DNA from: CAMQRS01 sp964370065
GTDB lineage: Bacteria > Bacillota_I > Bacilli_A > Erysipelotrichales > Erysipelotrichaceae
Direction of reading: 5' to 3'
Assembly (NCBI GenBank): GCA_964370065.1
Contig: CAYJGK010000002.1
Coordinates: 1-64,000 of the forward strand
Length of the DNA: 64,000 nt
The position numbers and the translations under genes were made by a program. How positions within the stretch are numbered: the first letter of the stretch is position 1; every line of letters begins with the position of its first letter. The notes beneath the pieces are model-generated. The model was given only the letters and a program-made list of their open reading frames with translations, was not told the DNA's origin and did no database searches. This document shows, piece by piece, positions 9,188 through 16,884 of this stretch.

Positions 9188-9217
9188 ACGGATAGTATTG
9201 TACTATTCGTTTTTTTC
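9188..9217 (+). terminator. Terminator of the two-component operon
   Basis: ACGGATAGTA pairs with TACTATTCGT (one G-U) around TTG, followed by a long T-run. A smaller CACCT/AGGTG hairpin lies just before it. Confidence 0.8.
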
Positions 9218-9292
9218 GTATTTTAACATGGATAATGCTAGCACATAGGGATGACAACAAATATTATGTAGGTCTACTTCCATTAGAGTTAT

Positions 9293-9321
9293 AAAAAAAT
9301 CGATAACTTAATGCTATCGAT
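9293..9321 (-). terminator. Terminator of the DUF1848 gene
   Basis: On the minus strand, ATCGATA and TATCGAT form a stem directly followed by seven T residues, 20 nt beyond the stop codon of the DUF1848 gene. Confidence 0.8.
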
Positions 9322-9341
9322 TCATAAAACTAATTTAGTGA

Positions 9342-10280
9342 TTAAAAGAAAGATAACTGATTATCTATTACACTTCTGCTATCCCTAATAGTGATGATAG
9401 CATGGGGAGGAATTTCACCAATTAAAACAGGAGAATTCGGATTATGCTTTTTCATATTCAACAGTGAAGTGTTTTCACTTGTTAAAGCATAGCAATAACG
9501 ACACCCGTTAGCACAACAATTGTATGTACCAATATCGATACTATCTACACATTGACACTCTTTTCGTTGATTTTTATCCTTTTTAACAGTTATCTTTTCA
9601 CCTAAAATTTGCTCAATTAAATCTTTATCTATGCAACTTCCATGTGCAATCCCAAACTGTTCTAAATGCATTTCTTCCGCACAGGTAAAGAGTTCAATAT
9701 TGTATTTTTTTGCGATGTTAGAGAAAGTATCGGCTAATGTGAGAATATTCTTATTCGTCATTTCACAATCAAAATCTTGCCCCATTCGTGCAGTCACATT
9801 TTTGTAGCCATCAACAAAACTGATAATGCATTTTTCAGTATAATTGGATAATTTTTTCGCCATATATGAAAACCGTTCTGCGTGATAATCAATCGGATAC
9901 ATAGCCGATATAATGATAGGGTCATATCGCCACACAACTCGATTTGAACCAATCCGTCCACTAAGTTTAATAAATGTATCCAATAAATCTTCTTTATCAG
10001 GAAGTCCCTTTTCAAGTTCTTTGCCATAAGGCGTTAGTGTAAACTGGAAATAATAAGGATAACCCATTTCTTCTAAAGTAGATAAATATCGTAAAAAGGG
10101 TTGCGGATTTTTAGTCCAAAACACAATGATATCTATAGACTCTCGATTTAAAATAACTTTAGAAAAACGATTTGCATGATATGGATTTTGGATGAGAACA
10201 TACCCTTCTTTTAATCTATTAATAAACCATTTCCCATAATAAGAGGGGATATCGGTTCTTCTTGTAACGCTTACTATCAT
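9342..10280 (-). CDS. DUF1848 family protein with C-terminal Cx3Cx2C cluster
   Basis: A 312-residue protein of the uncharacterised DUF1848 family, recognised by the N-terminal SVTRRTDIPSYYGKWF, the FWTKNPQPF segment and FQFTLTPYG. Near the C-terminus (about residues 248-268) is a cysteine patch ending CANGCRYCY. This is a Cx3Cx2C spacing identical to the iron-sulfur motif of radical SAM enzymes, but located at the opposite end of the protein; this likeness has been noted for the family. Function is unknown; an iron-sulfur protein is likely. The start follows GAAGGTGAG at good spacing. It lies 130 bp downstream of the adaA-adaB alkylation-repair pair on the same strand. Confidence 0.85.
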   Translation of the reverse strand: MIVSVTRRTDIPSYYGKWFINRLKEGYVLIQNPYHANRFSKVILNRESIDIIVFWTKNPQPFLRYLSTLEEMGYPYYFQFTLTPYGKELEKGLPDKEDLLDTFIKLSGRIGSNRVVWRYDPIIISAMYPIDYHAERFSYMAKKLSNYTEKCIISFVDGYKNVTARMGQDFDCEMTNKNILTLADTFSNIAKKYNIELFTCAEEMHLEQFGIAHGSCIDKDLIEQILGEKITVKKDKNQRKECQCVDSIDIGTYNCCANGCRYCYALTSENTSLLNMKKHNPNSPVLIGEIPPHAIITIRDSRSVIDNQLSFF

Positions 10281-10410
10281 TTTCTCACCTTCTTTTTTAA
10301 TAATCGTTGGTAATTTGACATATTGTAATTTTGTAGGGAGAGAACGAAATTATAGACTTTGGCAAGTCCATGTAAAGTCACACAGCTTGATGCAGGGATA
10401 GTAAATTGGC

Positions 10411-10875
10411 TCATCTATTCTCTTTTTCCATTTTAATTAAAGCTTCTTTCATAGCAAGTCCTCCTGCATAACCTATCAGTTTTCCATTTGTTCCAACAAC
10501 TCTGTGACAAGGCATGATAACTGTTATCGGATTTTTATTATTCGCCATGCCAATAGCACGGCTAGCTTTAGGGTTGCCAACTGCTATTGCAACATCCTTA
10601 TAACTCCTTGTTTCACCATAAGGGATACTGCCAAGTGTTGTCCACACTTTCTTTTGAAAATCAGTGCCATTTAATTGATAAGGAATATCAAATTTCTTTC
10701 TTTTACCATCGAAATATTCTATCAGTTGTGCATACGCTTTTTCTGTGAGATTGGTTTTTGTCCCCCAATCAACTATATCCTCATCCCATATTTTCTTAAA
10801 AAAAATAATTTTATGATCATCGTATTCCATTTTAAAATAGCCAAATTTTGTTTCATAAATTGCAAAGTTTTTCAT
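10411..10875 (-). CDS. adaB: Methylated-DNA--[protein]-cysteine S-methyltransferase (AdaB/Ogt)
   Basis: A 154-residue suicide DNA repair protein that takes the methyl group from O6-methylguanine (and O4-methylthymine) onto its active-site cysteine. The catalytic motif IMPCHRVV is followed by GTNGKLIGYAGGL, and the helix-turn-helix region GETRSYKDVAIAVGNPKASRAIG precedes it. The ATG at 10875 is chosen over an upstream in-frame ATG because an AAAGG site lies 7 nt before it. It overlaps the end of adaA by 23 nt, as in the adaA-adaB operon of B. subtilis. Confidence 0.93.
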   Translation of the reverse strand: MKNFAIYETKFGYFKMEYDDHKIIFFKKIWDEDIVDWGTKTNLTEKAYAQLIEYFDGKRKKFDIPYQLNGTDFQKKVWTTLGSIPYGETRSYKDVAIAVGNPKASRAIGMANNKNPITVIMPCHRVVGTNGKLIGYAGGLAMKEALIKMEKENR

Positions 10876-11437
10876 TGTTGTACCTTTTTCGATATGCACC
10901 TGGTGTCATATGTGCCCTTTCTTTAAAAAATTTATAAAAAGCTGACAAACTACCAAATCCTATGCTGTAAGCTATATCAATCACTTCGTTCTCTGTTTGT
11001 GTTAAAAGTGTAATAGCTTCTTTATAACGCAAATCATTTACATAGGCACTCGGCGTTTGACCATATTCATTTTTAAAAATCTCGACCACCCGCTTGCGTG
11101 AAAGTCCAATTTTATCTATTTCAATATTTAAGGTTTCAGCCTCGATAAACAAATTATCAATTAAAATTTTGAGTTTGTTGGCCATTTCTTTCATAGGCTT
11201 ATAATCAAGCAAATCACTTCGACACCTTTTGCAAGGACGATATCCCTTTTTTATCGCTGCTTTTGCTGTGTTAAAAAATTCTATATTTCCCACCTTTGGA
11301 GTTTTGGATTTACAAGAAGGTCTACAATAAATGCCTGTTGATTTTACGGCATAAAAAAATAAGGTATCATAGCTTTCATCATTTGTAATAATCGCATCAT
11401 ACATTTCATCAAATGTCATATTTAATCTAGTATACAT
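10853..11437 (-). CDS. adaA: AdaA: methylphosphotriester acceptor and AraC-type activator
   Basis: A 194-residue Ada N-terminal domain plus AraC helix-turn-helix. The zinc-binding repair site shows as TGIYCRPSCKSKTPK with GYRPCKRCRSD, giving the four cysteines. The first of these accepts methyl from DNA phosphotriesters and turns the protein into an activator. The C-terminal two-HTH region ends FKERAHMTPGAYRKRY. In B. subtilis AdaA activates its own operon with adaB, and the same gene order with overlap is seen here, so methylation-induced expression is expected. A second ATG six codons in is a possible alternative start. Confidence 0.92.
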   Translation of the reverse strand: MYTRLNMTFDEMYDAIITNDESYDTLFFYAVKSTGIYCRPSCKSKTPKVGNIEFFNTAKAAIKKGYRPCKRCRSDLLDYKPMKEMANKLKILIDNLFIEAETLNIEIDKIGLSRKRVVEIFKNEYGQTPSAYVNDLRYKEAITLLTQTENEVIDIAYSIGFGSLSAFYKFFKERAHMTPGAYRKRYNNEKLCNL

Positions 11438-11683
11438 AACCCACCTACTTTCTTCCCATATAGTTACTAATATTTTGTATTTATGTAAATAGTGCTTGTT
11501 TATTCTTAATCCCTTCTTATTGTACCAAAAAGAGATGTTATTTTCTTCCTAAAATTGCACATTAAATTTTGTCTTAATTTTTAAAAAATAGTAAAGACTG
11601 TATCGCAAAGGTGTTGTTTATACGATTTTCATCAGTTGAAAATGAATCGTTAATTCAGTAATAAAATTGTCATTGCAAAGGCA

Positions 11684-12196
11684 TTATACGTGTTCTTTTG
11701 TAGGTTTATGTAAGGCGTATAAATGATCATCATGTACAATGCCTTGGCAGTAGACGGCTTGCTTTAAATGCCCTTCTTGTATAAAGCCTAGTTTTAATAA
11801 CAATTGATTAGACGCAACATTTGATGCAAAGCAACGTGCGCTAATGCAGTTATATAATGGAAGTAATTGTGTAATGACTTCTTGTAGTGCTTCATACATG
11901 TAACCTTGCCGATGAAAATCAGCGTGTAAGTAATAGGAGAGTTCAATGGAATTGGCTTTATAACGCATACTATCCTGAGACATATGAATGACACCAATCA
12001 TTTGTTGACTCTTTTTTTCAATAATGAAGTAGGCATCGTTTAGTCGAATCATTTTTTCAATTTCTAAGATAGCTTCCTCTTTCGTAATATGCCGTAGAGG
12101 ATTATATTGTAGTACACATTCACTATTGCGAATGGCTAGATAATCTTGGATATGTTGTAAGCTAGGGTAGACACATAATAGTCGTTTTGTTTCCAT
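11684..12196 (-). CDS. GNAT acetyltransferase, RimJ/RimL type
   Basis: A 170-residue acetyltransferase. It begins METKRLLC in the style of ribosomal-protein N-acetyltransferases and their relatives, followed by IELSYYLHADFHRQGYMYEAL, where HRQGYMYEAL is the acetyl-CoA loop. It ends with the segment NVASNQLLLKLGFIQEGHLKQA typical of the subfamily. An AAAGGAGAA ribosome binding site lies 5 nt before the start. It is transcribed away from deoD. The substrate is unknown; relatives modify ribosomal proteins, amino acids or antibiotics. Confidence 0.88.
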   Translation of the reverse strand: METKRLLCVYPSLQHIQDYLAIRNSECVLQYNPLRHITKEEAILEIEKMIRLNDAYFIIEKKSQQMIGVIHMSQDSMRYKANSIELSYYLHADFHRQGYMYEALQEVITQLLPLYNCISARCFASNVASNQLLLKLGFIQEGHLKQAVYCQGIVHDDHLYALHKPTKEHV

Positions 12197-12291
12197 TTTG
12201 TTCTCCTTTATTTACAATAAGCATAGCATAAATTTAAAAATTTTGTTGTTTGACTTTATAAAAAGGAATAGAGAAATCGGTGGGTTTGATA

Positions 12292-12297
12292 TATAAT
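12292..12297 (+). promoter_or_regulatory. Probable -10 of the deoD operon
   Basis: TATAAT at 12292-12297, 21 nt before deoD. No good -35 at 16-18 bp; a TTGACT at 12250-12255 is too far away (36 bp) to pair with it. Confidence 0.4.
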
Positions 12298-12317
12298 GAA
12301 AGAAAAGGAGGATTTAT

Positions 12318-13031
12318 ATGAGTACACCACATATTGATGCAAAACCAAATGAATTTGCCAGTGTAGTATTAATGCCTGGCGATCCTTTACGAGCTAAGTT
12401 TATTGCAGATACGTATTTAGAAGAAGTTGTGCAAATAAATGCAGTACGTAATATGTTAGCTTATACAGGCTTGTACAAAGGAAAGAAAGTAAGTGTAATG
12501 GGTAGTGGAATGGGTATGCCAAGTATTGGAATCTATTCTTATGAATTATTTACTCAGTATGATGTGGAAGTCATTATTCGAGTAGGAACTTGTGGTAGTT
12601 ATATTAAAGAAGCTGAAATATTTGACTTAATTTTAGTGGATCAAGCATATAGTCAAAGTAGCTATGCTTTTGTCCAAAATAATACTATAAATGAATATAG
12701 TTATCCAGATGCTATAATCAATGAGGCATTAAAGCGTAGCGCAAAAAAATTAAATGCACCATTACGTTGTGGCTGTATTCATTCATCTGATGTATTCTAT
12801 GCAGACAAGCCAAGCGATTACTATGCCTATTATCGTGATGTAAAAGGTTGTATAGGGGTAGAAATGGAAAGTTATGCCTTGTTTCATAATGCGAAAGTTT
12901 TAAATAAGCAAGCCGCTTGTCTATTAAGTGTATCGGATAATTTTGAAAGTAAAAGTGAAGTAAGTAGTGAAGAAAGGGAAAATGCATTAACGAGAATGAT
13001 CGAAGTAGCATTAGGGTATTTAAATGATTAA
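12318..13031 (+). CDS. deoD: Purine-nucleoside phosphorylase DeoD
   Basis: Splits purine (deoxy)nucleosides with phosphate to base and (deoxy)ribose-1-phosphate in nucleoside salvage. It has 237 residues, the usual length for the hexameric DeoD type. Signatures are VLMPGDPLRAKFIA (phosphate site), GSGMGMPSIGIYSYEL, RVGTCGSY, VEMESYALF (ribose contacts) and LLSVSDN with the catalytic aspartate. AAGGAGG lies at good distance from the start. It overlaps the next gene by 8 nt, giving a deoD-HAD-mutY operon. Confidence 0.96.
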   Translation: MSTPHIDAKPNEFASVVLMPGDPLRAKFIADTYLEEVVQINAVRNMLAYTGLYKGKKVSVMGSGMGMPSIGIYSYELFTQYDVEVIIRVGTCGSYIKEAEIFDLILVDQAYSQSSYAFVQNNTINEYSYPDAIINEALKRSAKKLNAPLRCGCIHSSDVFYADKPSDYYAYYRDVKGCIGVEMESYALFHNAKVLNKQAACLLSVSDNFESKSEVSSEERENALTRMIEVALGYLND

Positions 13032-13674
13032 AGCAGTGATTTTTGATATGGATGGGGTATTAATTGAAAGTGAAATAGAGTACATGAATCGTTTCCAAAA
13101 AATATTGGAAGAGGCAAATGTAAAATTCGATTTAGAAACATTGTACTCAGTTATTGGGACAAGTACTGAAAAAACAAAAGAAATATTAGACGAAATGACC
13201 AATAAAGCAATTACTGGAGATCGTGTGTATGAATTATACGATGAAAGTTTAATCACACATCCTATTAATTATAAAGAAATAGCCACAAAAAATGGGTTTG
13301 CATTAATGCAGGCATTGAAGGCGAAAGGTTATAAAATTGGAGTCGCATCAGCGACACAAGCAAATGAAATTAGACACGTGATGCAAGAAACAGGACTTAT
13401 TGCATTTGTCGACGCTTTGTATTCAGGAAGCGATTGTGCACATAATAAACCCGCACCCGATGTGTATTTAAAAGTGATGGAAATGCTAGGAGTCATTGGA
13501 GAAGAGTGCGTCGTATTAGAAGATTCGAAATCAGGAATTCAAGCAGCAACTACGGCAAATGCCTATGTAGTAGCTAGAAAAGATAATCGCTTCAATATTG
13601 ATCAAAGTCAAGCAAGCGAAAGTATTGATGATTTATTAGAGTTAGAAAGAATTGTTGATAGACAAAATGGATAG
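13024..13674 (+). CDS. HAD hydrolase, beta-phosphoglucomutase-like
   Basis: A 216-residue HAD subfamily IA protein with a small alpha-helical cap. Motif I is FDMDGVLIESE. The cap spans about residues 15-85, motif II is GVASAT, motif III is the lysine of HNKPAPDVYLK, and motif IV is VVLEDSKSGIQAA. This pattern fits beta-phosphoglucomutase/phosphatase relatives that act on sugar phosphates. Translationally coupled to deoD (8-nt overlap) and mutY (8-nt overlap). Given DeoD upstream, a pentose or deoxypentose phosphate is a possible substrate, but this is only inference from position. Confidence 0.85.
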   Translation: MIKAVIFDMDGVLIESEIEYMNRFQKILEEANVKFDLETLYSVIGTSTEKTKEILDEMTNKAITGDRVYELYDESLITHPINYKEIATKNGFALMQALKAKGYKIGVASATQANEIRHVMQETGLIAFVDALYSGSDCAHNKPAPDVYLKVMEMLGVIGEECVVLEDSKSGIQAATTANAYVVARKDNRFNIDQSQASESIDDLLELERIVDRQNG

Positions 13675-14674
13675 CCAAGCCTTATTAGATTGGTATAGTG
13701 AAAATAAAAGGGATTTACCTTGGCGACATACCAGTAATCCGTATTTTATATGGGTGAGTGAAATCATGCTGCAACAAACAAGAGTAGAAGCAATGATTCC
13801 CTATTATGAAAAGTTTATTCAAACACTACCTACCATTACCCATCTAGCAAATGCACAGCAAGATGAACTACATAAGCTGTGGGAAGGATTAGGTTATTAT
13901 AGTCGAGTAATGAACATGCATAAAGCAGCTATTCAATGTGTACAGTTATATGGTGGAGTACTACCTAAAACGTATGCACAACTATTAACCTTACCAGGGA
14001 TAGGCCCCTACAGTGCAGGAGCGATAGCTTCTTTTGCTTATCATGAACAAGTAAGTGCAGTGGATGGCAATGTACTACGAGTGTATGCTCGTTTTCATGC
14101 TATAGAAGAAGATATTTTGAATCGACACACCCATGCCCGTATTACAGAGTTGGTAAGGCAAGATTTGCCACAAGAAGTAGCCCTGTTTAATCAAGCAATT
14201 ATGGAGTTAGGAGCTTGTATTTGTATACCTAATGGAAATGCTAGATGTAATATATGCCCCATTCAAAAAGGTTGTCAAGCATATGCAAAAGGGATTGTGA
14301 ACAAACTTCCTATTCGTATAAATAAAACGAAGCGAACAATTGAAAAATGGAGTGTCATCATTCATGTATGCAATAATCAAGTGTTGCTTCACAAACGGGC
14401 AGGAAGTGGATTATTGGCTTCCTTATATAGCTTTGAAATGCGGGAAGGGCATGCTACAAAAAAAGAGTTTAAAAATGTACAATATTTAGGAACTTATAAC
14501 CATGTGTTTTCGCATCGCCAATGGAATATGAAAGGTTTTTTATGCGAACATAAACAATTGTTTCAAAAAGAGGGATATCAATGGGTAGACATACCAGCCT
14601 TACAAACAACCTATTCGATACCAAGTGCTTTTAAAAAATATAAGGAAGCGTTATATGCCTATTCAAAGAAATAA
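13667..14674 (+). CDS. mutY: A/G-specific adenine DNA glycosylase MutY
   Basis: Removes adenine opposite 8-oxoguanine. The 335-residue protein has the catalytic Glu in WVSEIMLQQTRVE, the helix-hairpin-helix LPGIGPYSAGAIASF, the catalytic Asp in AVDGNVLRV, an iron-sulfur loop, and a C-terminal NUDIX-like 8-oxoG recognition domain (about residues 220-335). The iron-sulfur cysteines are spaced C-x7-C-x2-C-x5-C; the usual spacing is x6 in the first interval, so the loop carries one extra residue. ATG at 13667 is preferred over an upstream TTG and overlaps the stop of the HAD gene. Confidence 0.95.
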   Translation: MDSQALLDWYSENKRDLPWRHTSNPYFIWVSEIMLQQTRVEAMIPYYEKFIQTLPTITHLANAQQDELHKLWEGLGYYSRVMNMHKAAIQCVQLYGGVLPKTYAQLLTLPGIGPYSAGAIASFAYHEQVSAVDGNVLRVYARFHAIEEDILNRHTHARITELVRQDLPQEVALFNQAIMELGACICIPNGNARCNICPIQKGCQAYAKGIVNKLPIRINKTKRTIEKWSVIIHVCNNQVLLHKRAGSGLLASLYSFEMREGHATKKEFKNVQYLGTYNHVFSHRQWNMKGFLCEHKQLFQKEGYQWVDIPALQTTYSIPSAFKKYKEALYAYSKK

Positions 14675-14691
14675 TTTGAATAGGTTTTTTT
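14658..14691 (+). terminator. Terminator of the deoD-HAD-mutY operon
   Basis: CCTATTCAAA and TTTGAATAGG form a perfect stem followed by seven T residues. The 5' arm lies inside the last mutY codons. Confidence 0.85.
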
Positions 14692-14700
14692 AAATAACAT

Positions 14701-14729
14701 TTGAACTTATTGTATATATACTCTATAAT
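14701..14729 (+). promoter_or_regulatory. Sigma-A-type promoter of the licD gene
   Basis: TTGAAC (14701-14706), 17-bp spacer, TATAAT (14724-14729), 16 nt before the chosen ATG. Confidence 0.8.
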
Positions 14730-14745
14730 TTCTATGGGTGATATA

Positions 14746-15579
14746 ATGGATAGAAAATACTTATTAAAAACAAAAGAAGATGGAACGAAAATATATGTGC
14801 ACGATGTACACAAAGTACTATTAGGCATGATGAAAGATATTGATGCCATTTGTAGGAAGCATAATATTCCTTATTTTTTAACAGCAGGAACATGTTTAGG
14901 AGCCGTTAGACATAATGGCTTTATTCCTTGGGATGATGATGCTGATATTGCTATGATGCGCGAAGATTATGATCGTTTCGTACAAGTAATGAAACAGGAA
15001 TTACCAAATGAAAACTATTATTTTCAATGTATTGACACACATAAAAAATATAATGTATTAATCCCCGCTATGAAAATACGCAAAAAAGGTACCTATGTTA
15101 AAGAAGTTAATACTTTATTAGAAAACCGATGTGAAGATGGGGATGGGATTTTCGTAGATGTATTTATAGTAGATTATATGAGTAAACATAAATGGATCGA
15201 CTTGCCATGTCGATTATTTAGTTATGTATTTATGGTATTTATTGTTTTATTGGATAACTTAAGATTAAATCCCTATCGATTAAAAAAACTATTTGTTGCG
15301 TATTCACGCTTTTATAGTCGATGTAATAAAAATAGTGGCTATATAGGATACGATTTAAACTGGGTATTTAATTCACCGTTTAAACCAATTATCTTTAAAA
15401 AAGATGATGTTTATCCGTTAAAAGAACATGTATTTGAAGATGCTAATTTTTATGTACCCAATCATACTAAGTCATATTTAGATGCTGCTATTGCACCCTC
15501 TCATATGACACCACCGCCGCTAGAAAAAAGAAAACCTAAACATATTGTCGATATATCGTTTACTATGCAGGAGGATTAA
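14746..15579 (+). CDS. LicD family phosphotransferase
   Basis: A 277-residue LicD-family protein; characterised members put phosphocholine (or another phospho-group) on teichoic acids or glycans. The nucleotidyltransferase-like core is clear: YFLTAGTCLGAVRHNGFIPWDDDADIAM (in part), with the DDDAD metal-binding acidic cluster (about residues 65-70), followed by DRFVQVM. An upstream in-frame start is possible, but ATG 14746 has GGGTGAT ahead and lies correctly after the promoter. The next gene begins 2 nt after the stop with AGGAGG inside this gene, so both form an operon. Donor and acceptor are unknown. Confidence 0.88.
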   Translation: MDRKYLLKTKEDGTKIYVHDVHKVLLGMMKDIDAICRKHNIPYFLTAGTCLGAVRHNGFIPWDDDADIAMMREDYDRFVQVMKQELPNENYYFQCIDTHKKYNVLIPAMKIRKKGTYVKEVNTLLENRCEDGDGIFVDVFIVDYMSKHKWIDLPCRLFSYVFMVFIVLLDNLRLNPYRLKKLFVAYSRFYSRCNKNSGYIGYDLNWVFNSPFKPIIFKKDDVYPLKEHVFEDANFYVPNHTKSYLDAAIAPSHMTPPPLEKRKPKHIVDISFTMQED

Positions 15580-15580
15580 T

Positions 15581-16873
15581 ATGCTGAAGCATGAGCCAAA
15601 AAGAAGAATGAATAGTAAAAAGATGTATATCATCTTTTTTGCTGTGCTTCTTAGTTTGGGAAGTGCTTTCACTTTTTTTATGATGCCACCTAAAGAAGAA
15701 CCAAAAGTGTTCACATTAGGAGAACTTGATGCCGAGCAAACGAAACAAGCGTTGGAAAAAGAATATAAAGAAACCTATGAAGTGAACGATTATTTATTTT
15801 ATGGTGAATATTTAAACTTATATAAAAATACATATGTATTAGATAGTATTGATGAAATAGTAGGGAAAAGCATTATTTTAAAAGAAATCGGTAGTGAACA
15901 AGAATATTCTTTTGTGTTAGGAACTAAAGTAGACCAACAAATTTTATTAAGCTATTTAAAAGAGGGGTTGTATGAAATTTTTATAGTTGAAGAATTAATT
16001 GAAAAAAGAGTTATCATGACTAGTGATGTACAAGCTTCTATTAAAACGGTTTCGCAAAACAAGCAAGTGAATGAAGTCGAGTTGGTAGTGAATTCCGATA
16101 TGTTTGCAAATTATGAAATTCAAGTACCAGCGCATTATGCTTTTCTATCTATTAGTGAAACCACACTAGAAGAAGAGGAATATGATATTGCGATTGACCC
16201 AGCAGGGAATGATTATGATTTTACATATCTAGTCAACCAAGGAAGTGAAGGCCATGGATTAATTGAATACATAGAATCGTACCAAGCAGCACTCTTATTA
16301 AAACAACAATTAGAAGAATCTGGTTTAAAAGTGTTGATTGTGCGTGAGCAAGAGGAAGAACTTAATAGCTATGGAGAACAAGGTCGCTTACACCAAGCTT
16401 ATGAAGCAAGTGCCAAGTATTATATTCGTTTAGGATTTAGCGAAAGTGAGCAAAATTATAGCGGATTTAGTGTGACACATTCTGTACATGCAAGTGATCG
16501 ATTTGCTTCTCAAATTTTATATGAATTAAACCAATACAATATAACGATAGATACCGCTTATTCCTCACAAACAGATGGTCTAATTGCACCAATTGTCATT
16601 GAAGGAATGGATGGTCGTTATGTATATGATATGAATTTGATTGTTCGGGAAAGTGGTGGGCAAGCAACAGCCGCTTCTTACTATTCTGAAAATGCACAAT
16701 TAGGAACGGGTAGTTTTGCGAAAGATAATATATATGGGATGTATGCCTTAGATATTAACTTAGGTTATTTAAGCAATAGTGCAGATGTACAAAATTGGAA
16801 TACAAATAAAGACGTATATATGACACAACTCGCTTCAGCGATATTGTCCTATATTAGTTTTGATAATGAATAA
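15581..16873 (+). CDS. Membrane-anchored amidase_3-like protein without canonical zinc ligands
   Basis: A 430-residue protein with a cytoplasmic basic start, one transmembrane anchor (about residues 15-35), a middle region of unknown fold (about 45-195) and a C-terminal region resembling N-acetylmuramoyl-L-alanine amidase (Amidase_3). The fold cues are IAIDPAGND (203-211) where amidases have DPGHGG, a Glu in GLIEYIES, the segment LLLKQQLEESGLKVLIVRE, and a final LIVRESGG. The first zinc histidine is absent, and the SIHAN-like motif is replaced by YIRLGFSE (281-288). It is therefore probably a non-catalytic relative. It shares an operon with licD, suggesting an envelope role. The fold assignment is by eye. 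Confidence 0.6.
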   Translation: MLKHEPKRRMNSKKMYIIFFAVLLSLGSAFTFFMMPPKEEPKVFTLGELDAEQTKQALEKEYKETYEVNDYLFYGEYLNLYKNTYVLDSIDEIVGKSIILKEIGSEQEYSFVLGTKVDQQILLSYLKEGLYEIFIVEELIEKRVIMTSDVQASIKTVSQNKQVNEVELVVNSDMFANYEIQVPAHYAFLSISETTLEEEEYDIAIDPAGNDYDFTYLVNQGSEGHGLIEYIESYQAALLLKQQLEESGLKVLIVREQEEELNSYGEQGRLHQAYEASAKYYIRLGFSESEQNYSGFSVTHSVHASDRFASQILYELNQYNITIDTAYSSQTDGLIAPIVIEGMDGRYVYDMNLIVRESGGQATAASYYSENAQLGTGSFAKDNIYGMYALDINLGYLSNSADVQNWNTNKDVYMTQLASAILSYISFDNE

Positions 16874-16884
16874 GTGGGGTTAAT

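Noticed and set aside
11625..11675. Imperfect hairpin ACGATT/AATCGT between adaA and the GNAT gene
   Set aside because: The inner pairing is poor and no T-run follows on either strand.
12250..12297. TTGACT with TATAAT as a normal promoter before deoD
   Set aside because: The distance is 36 bp, too long for one promoter.
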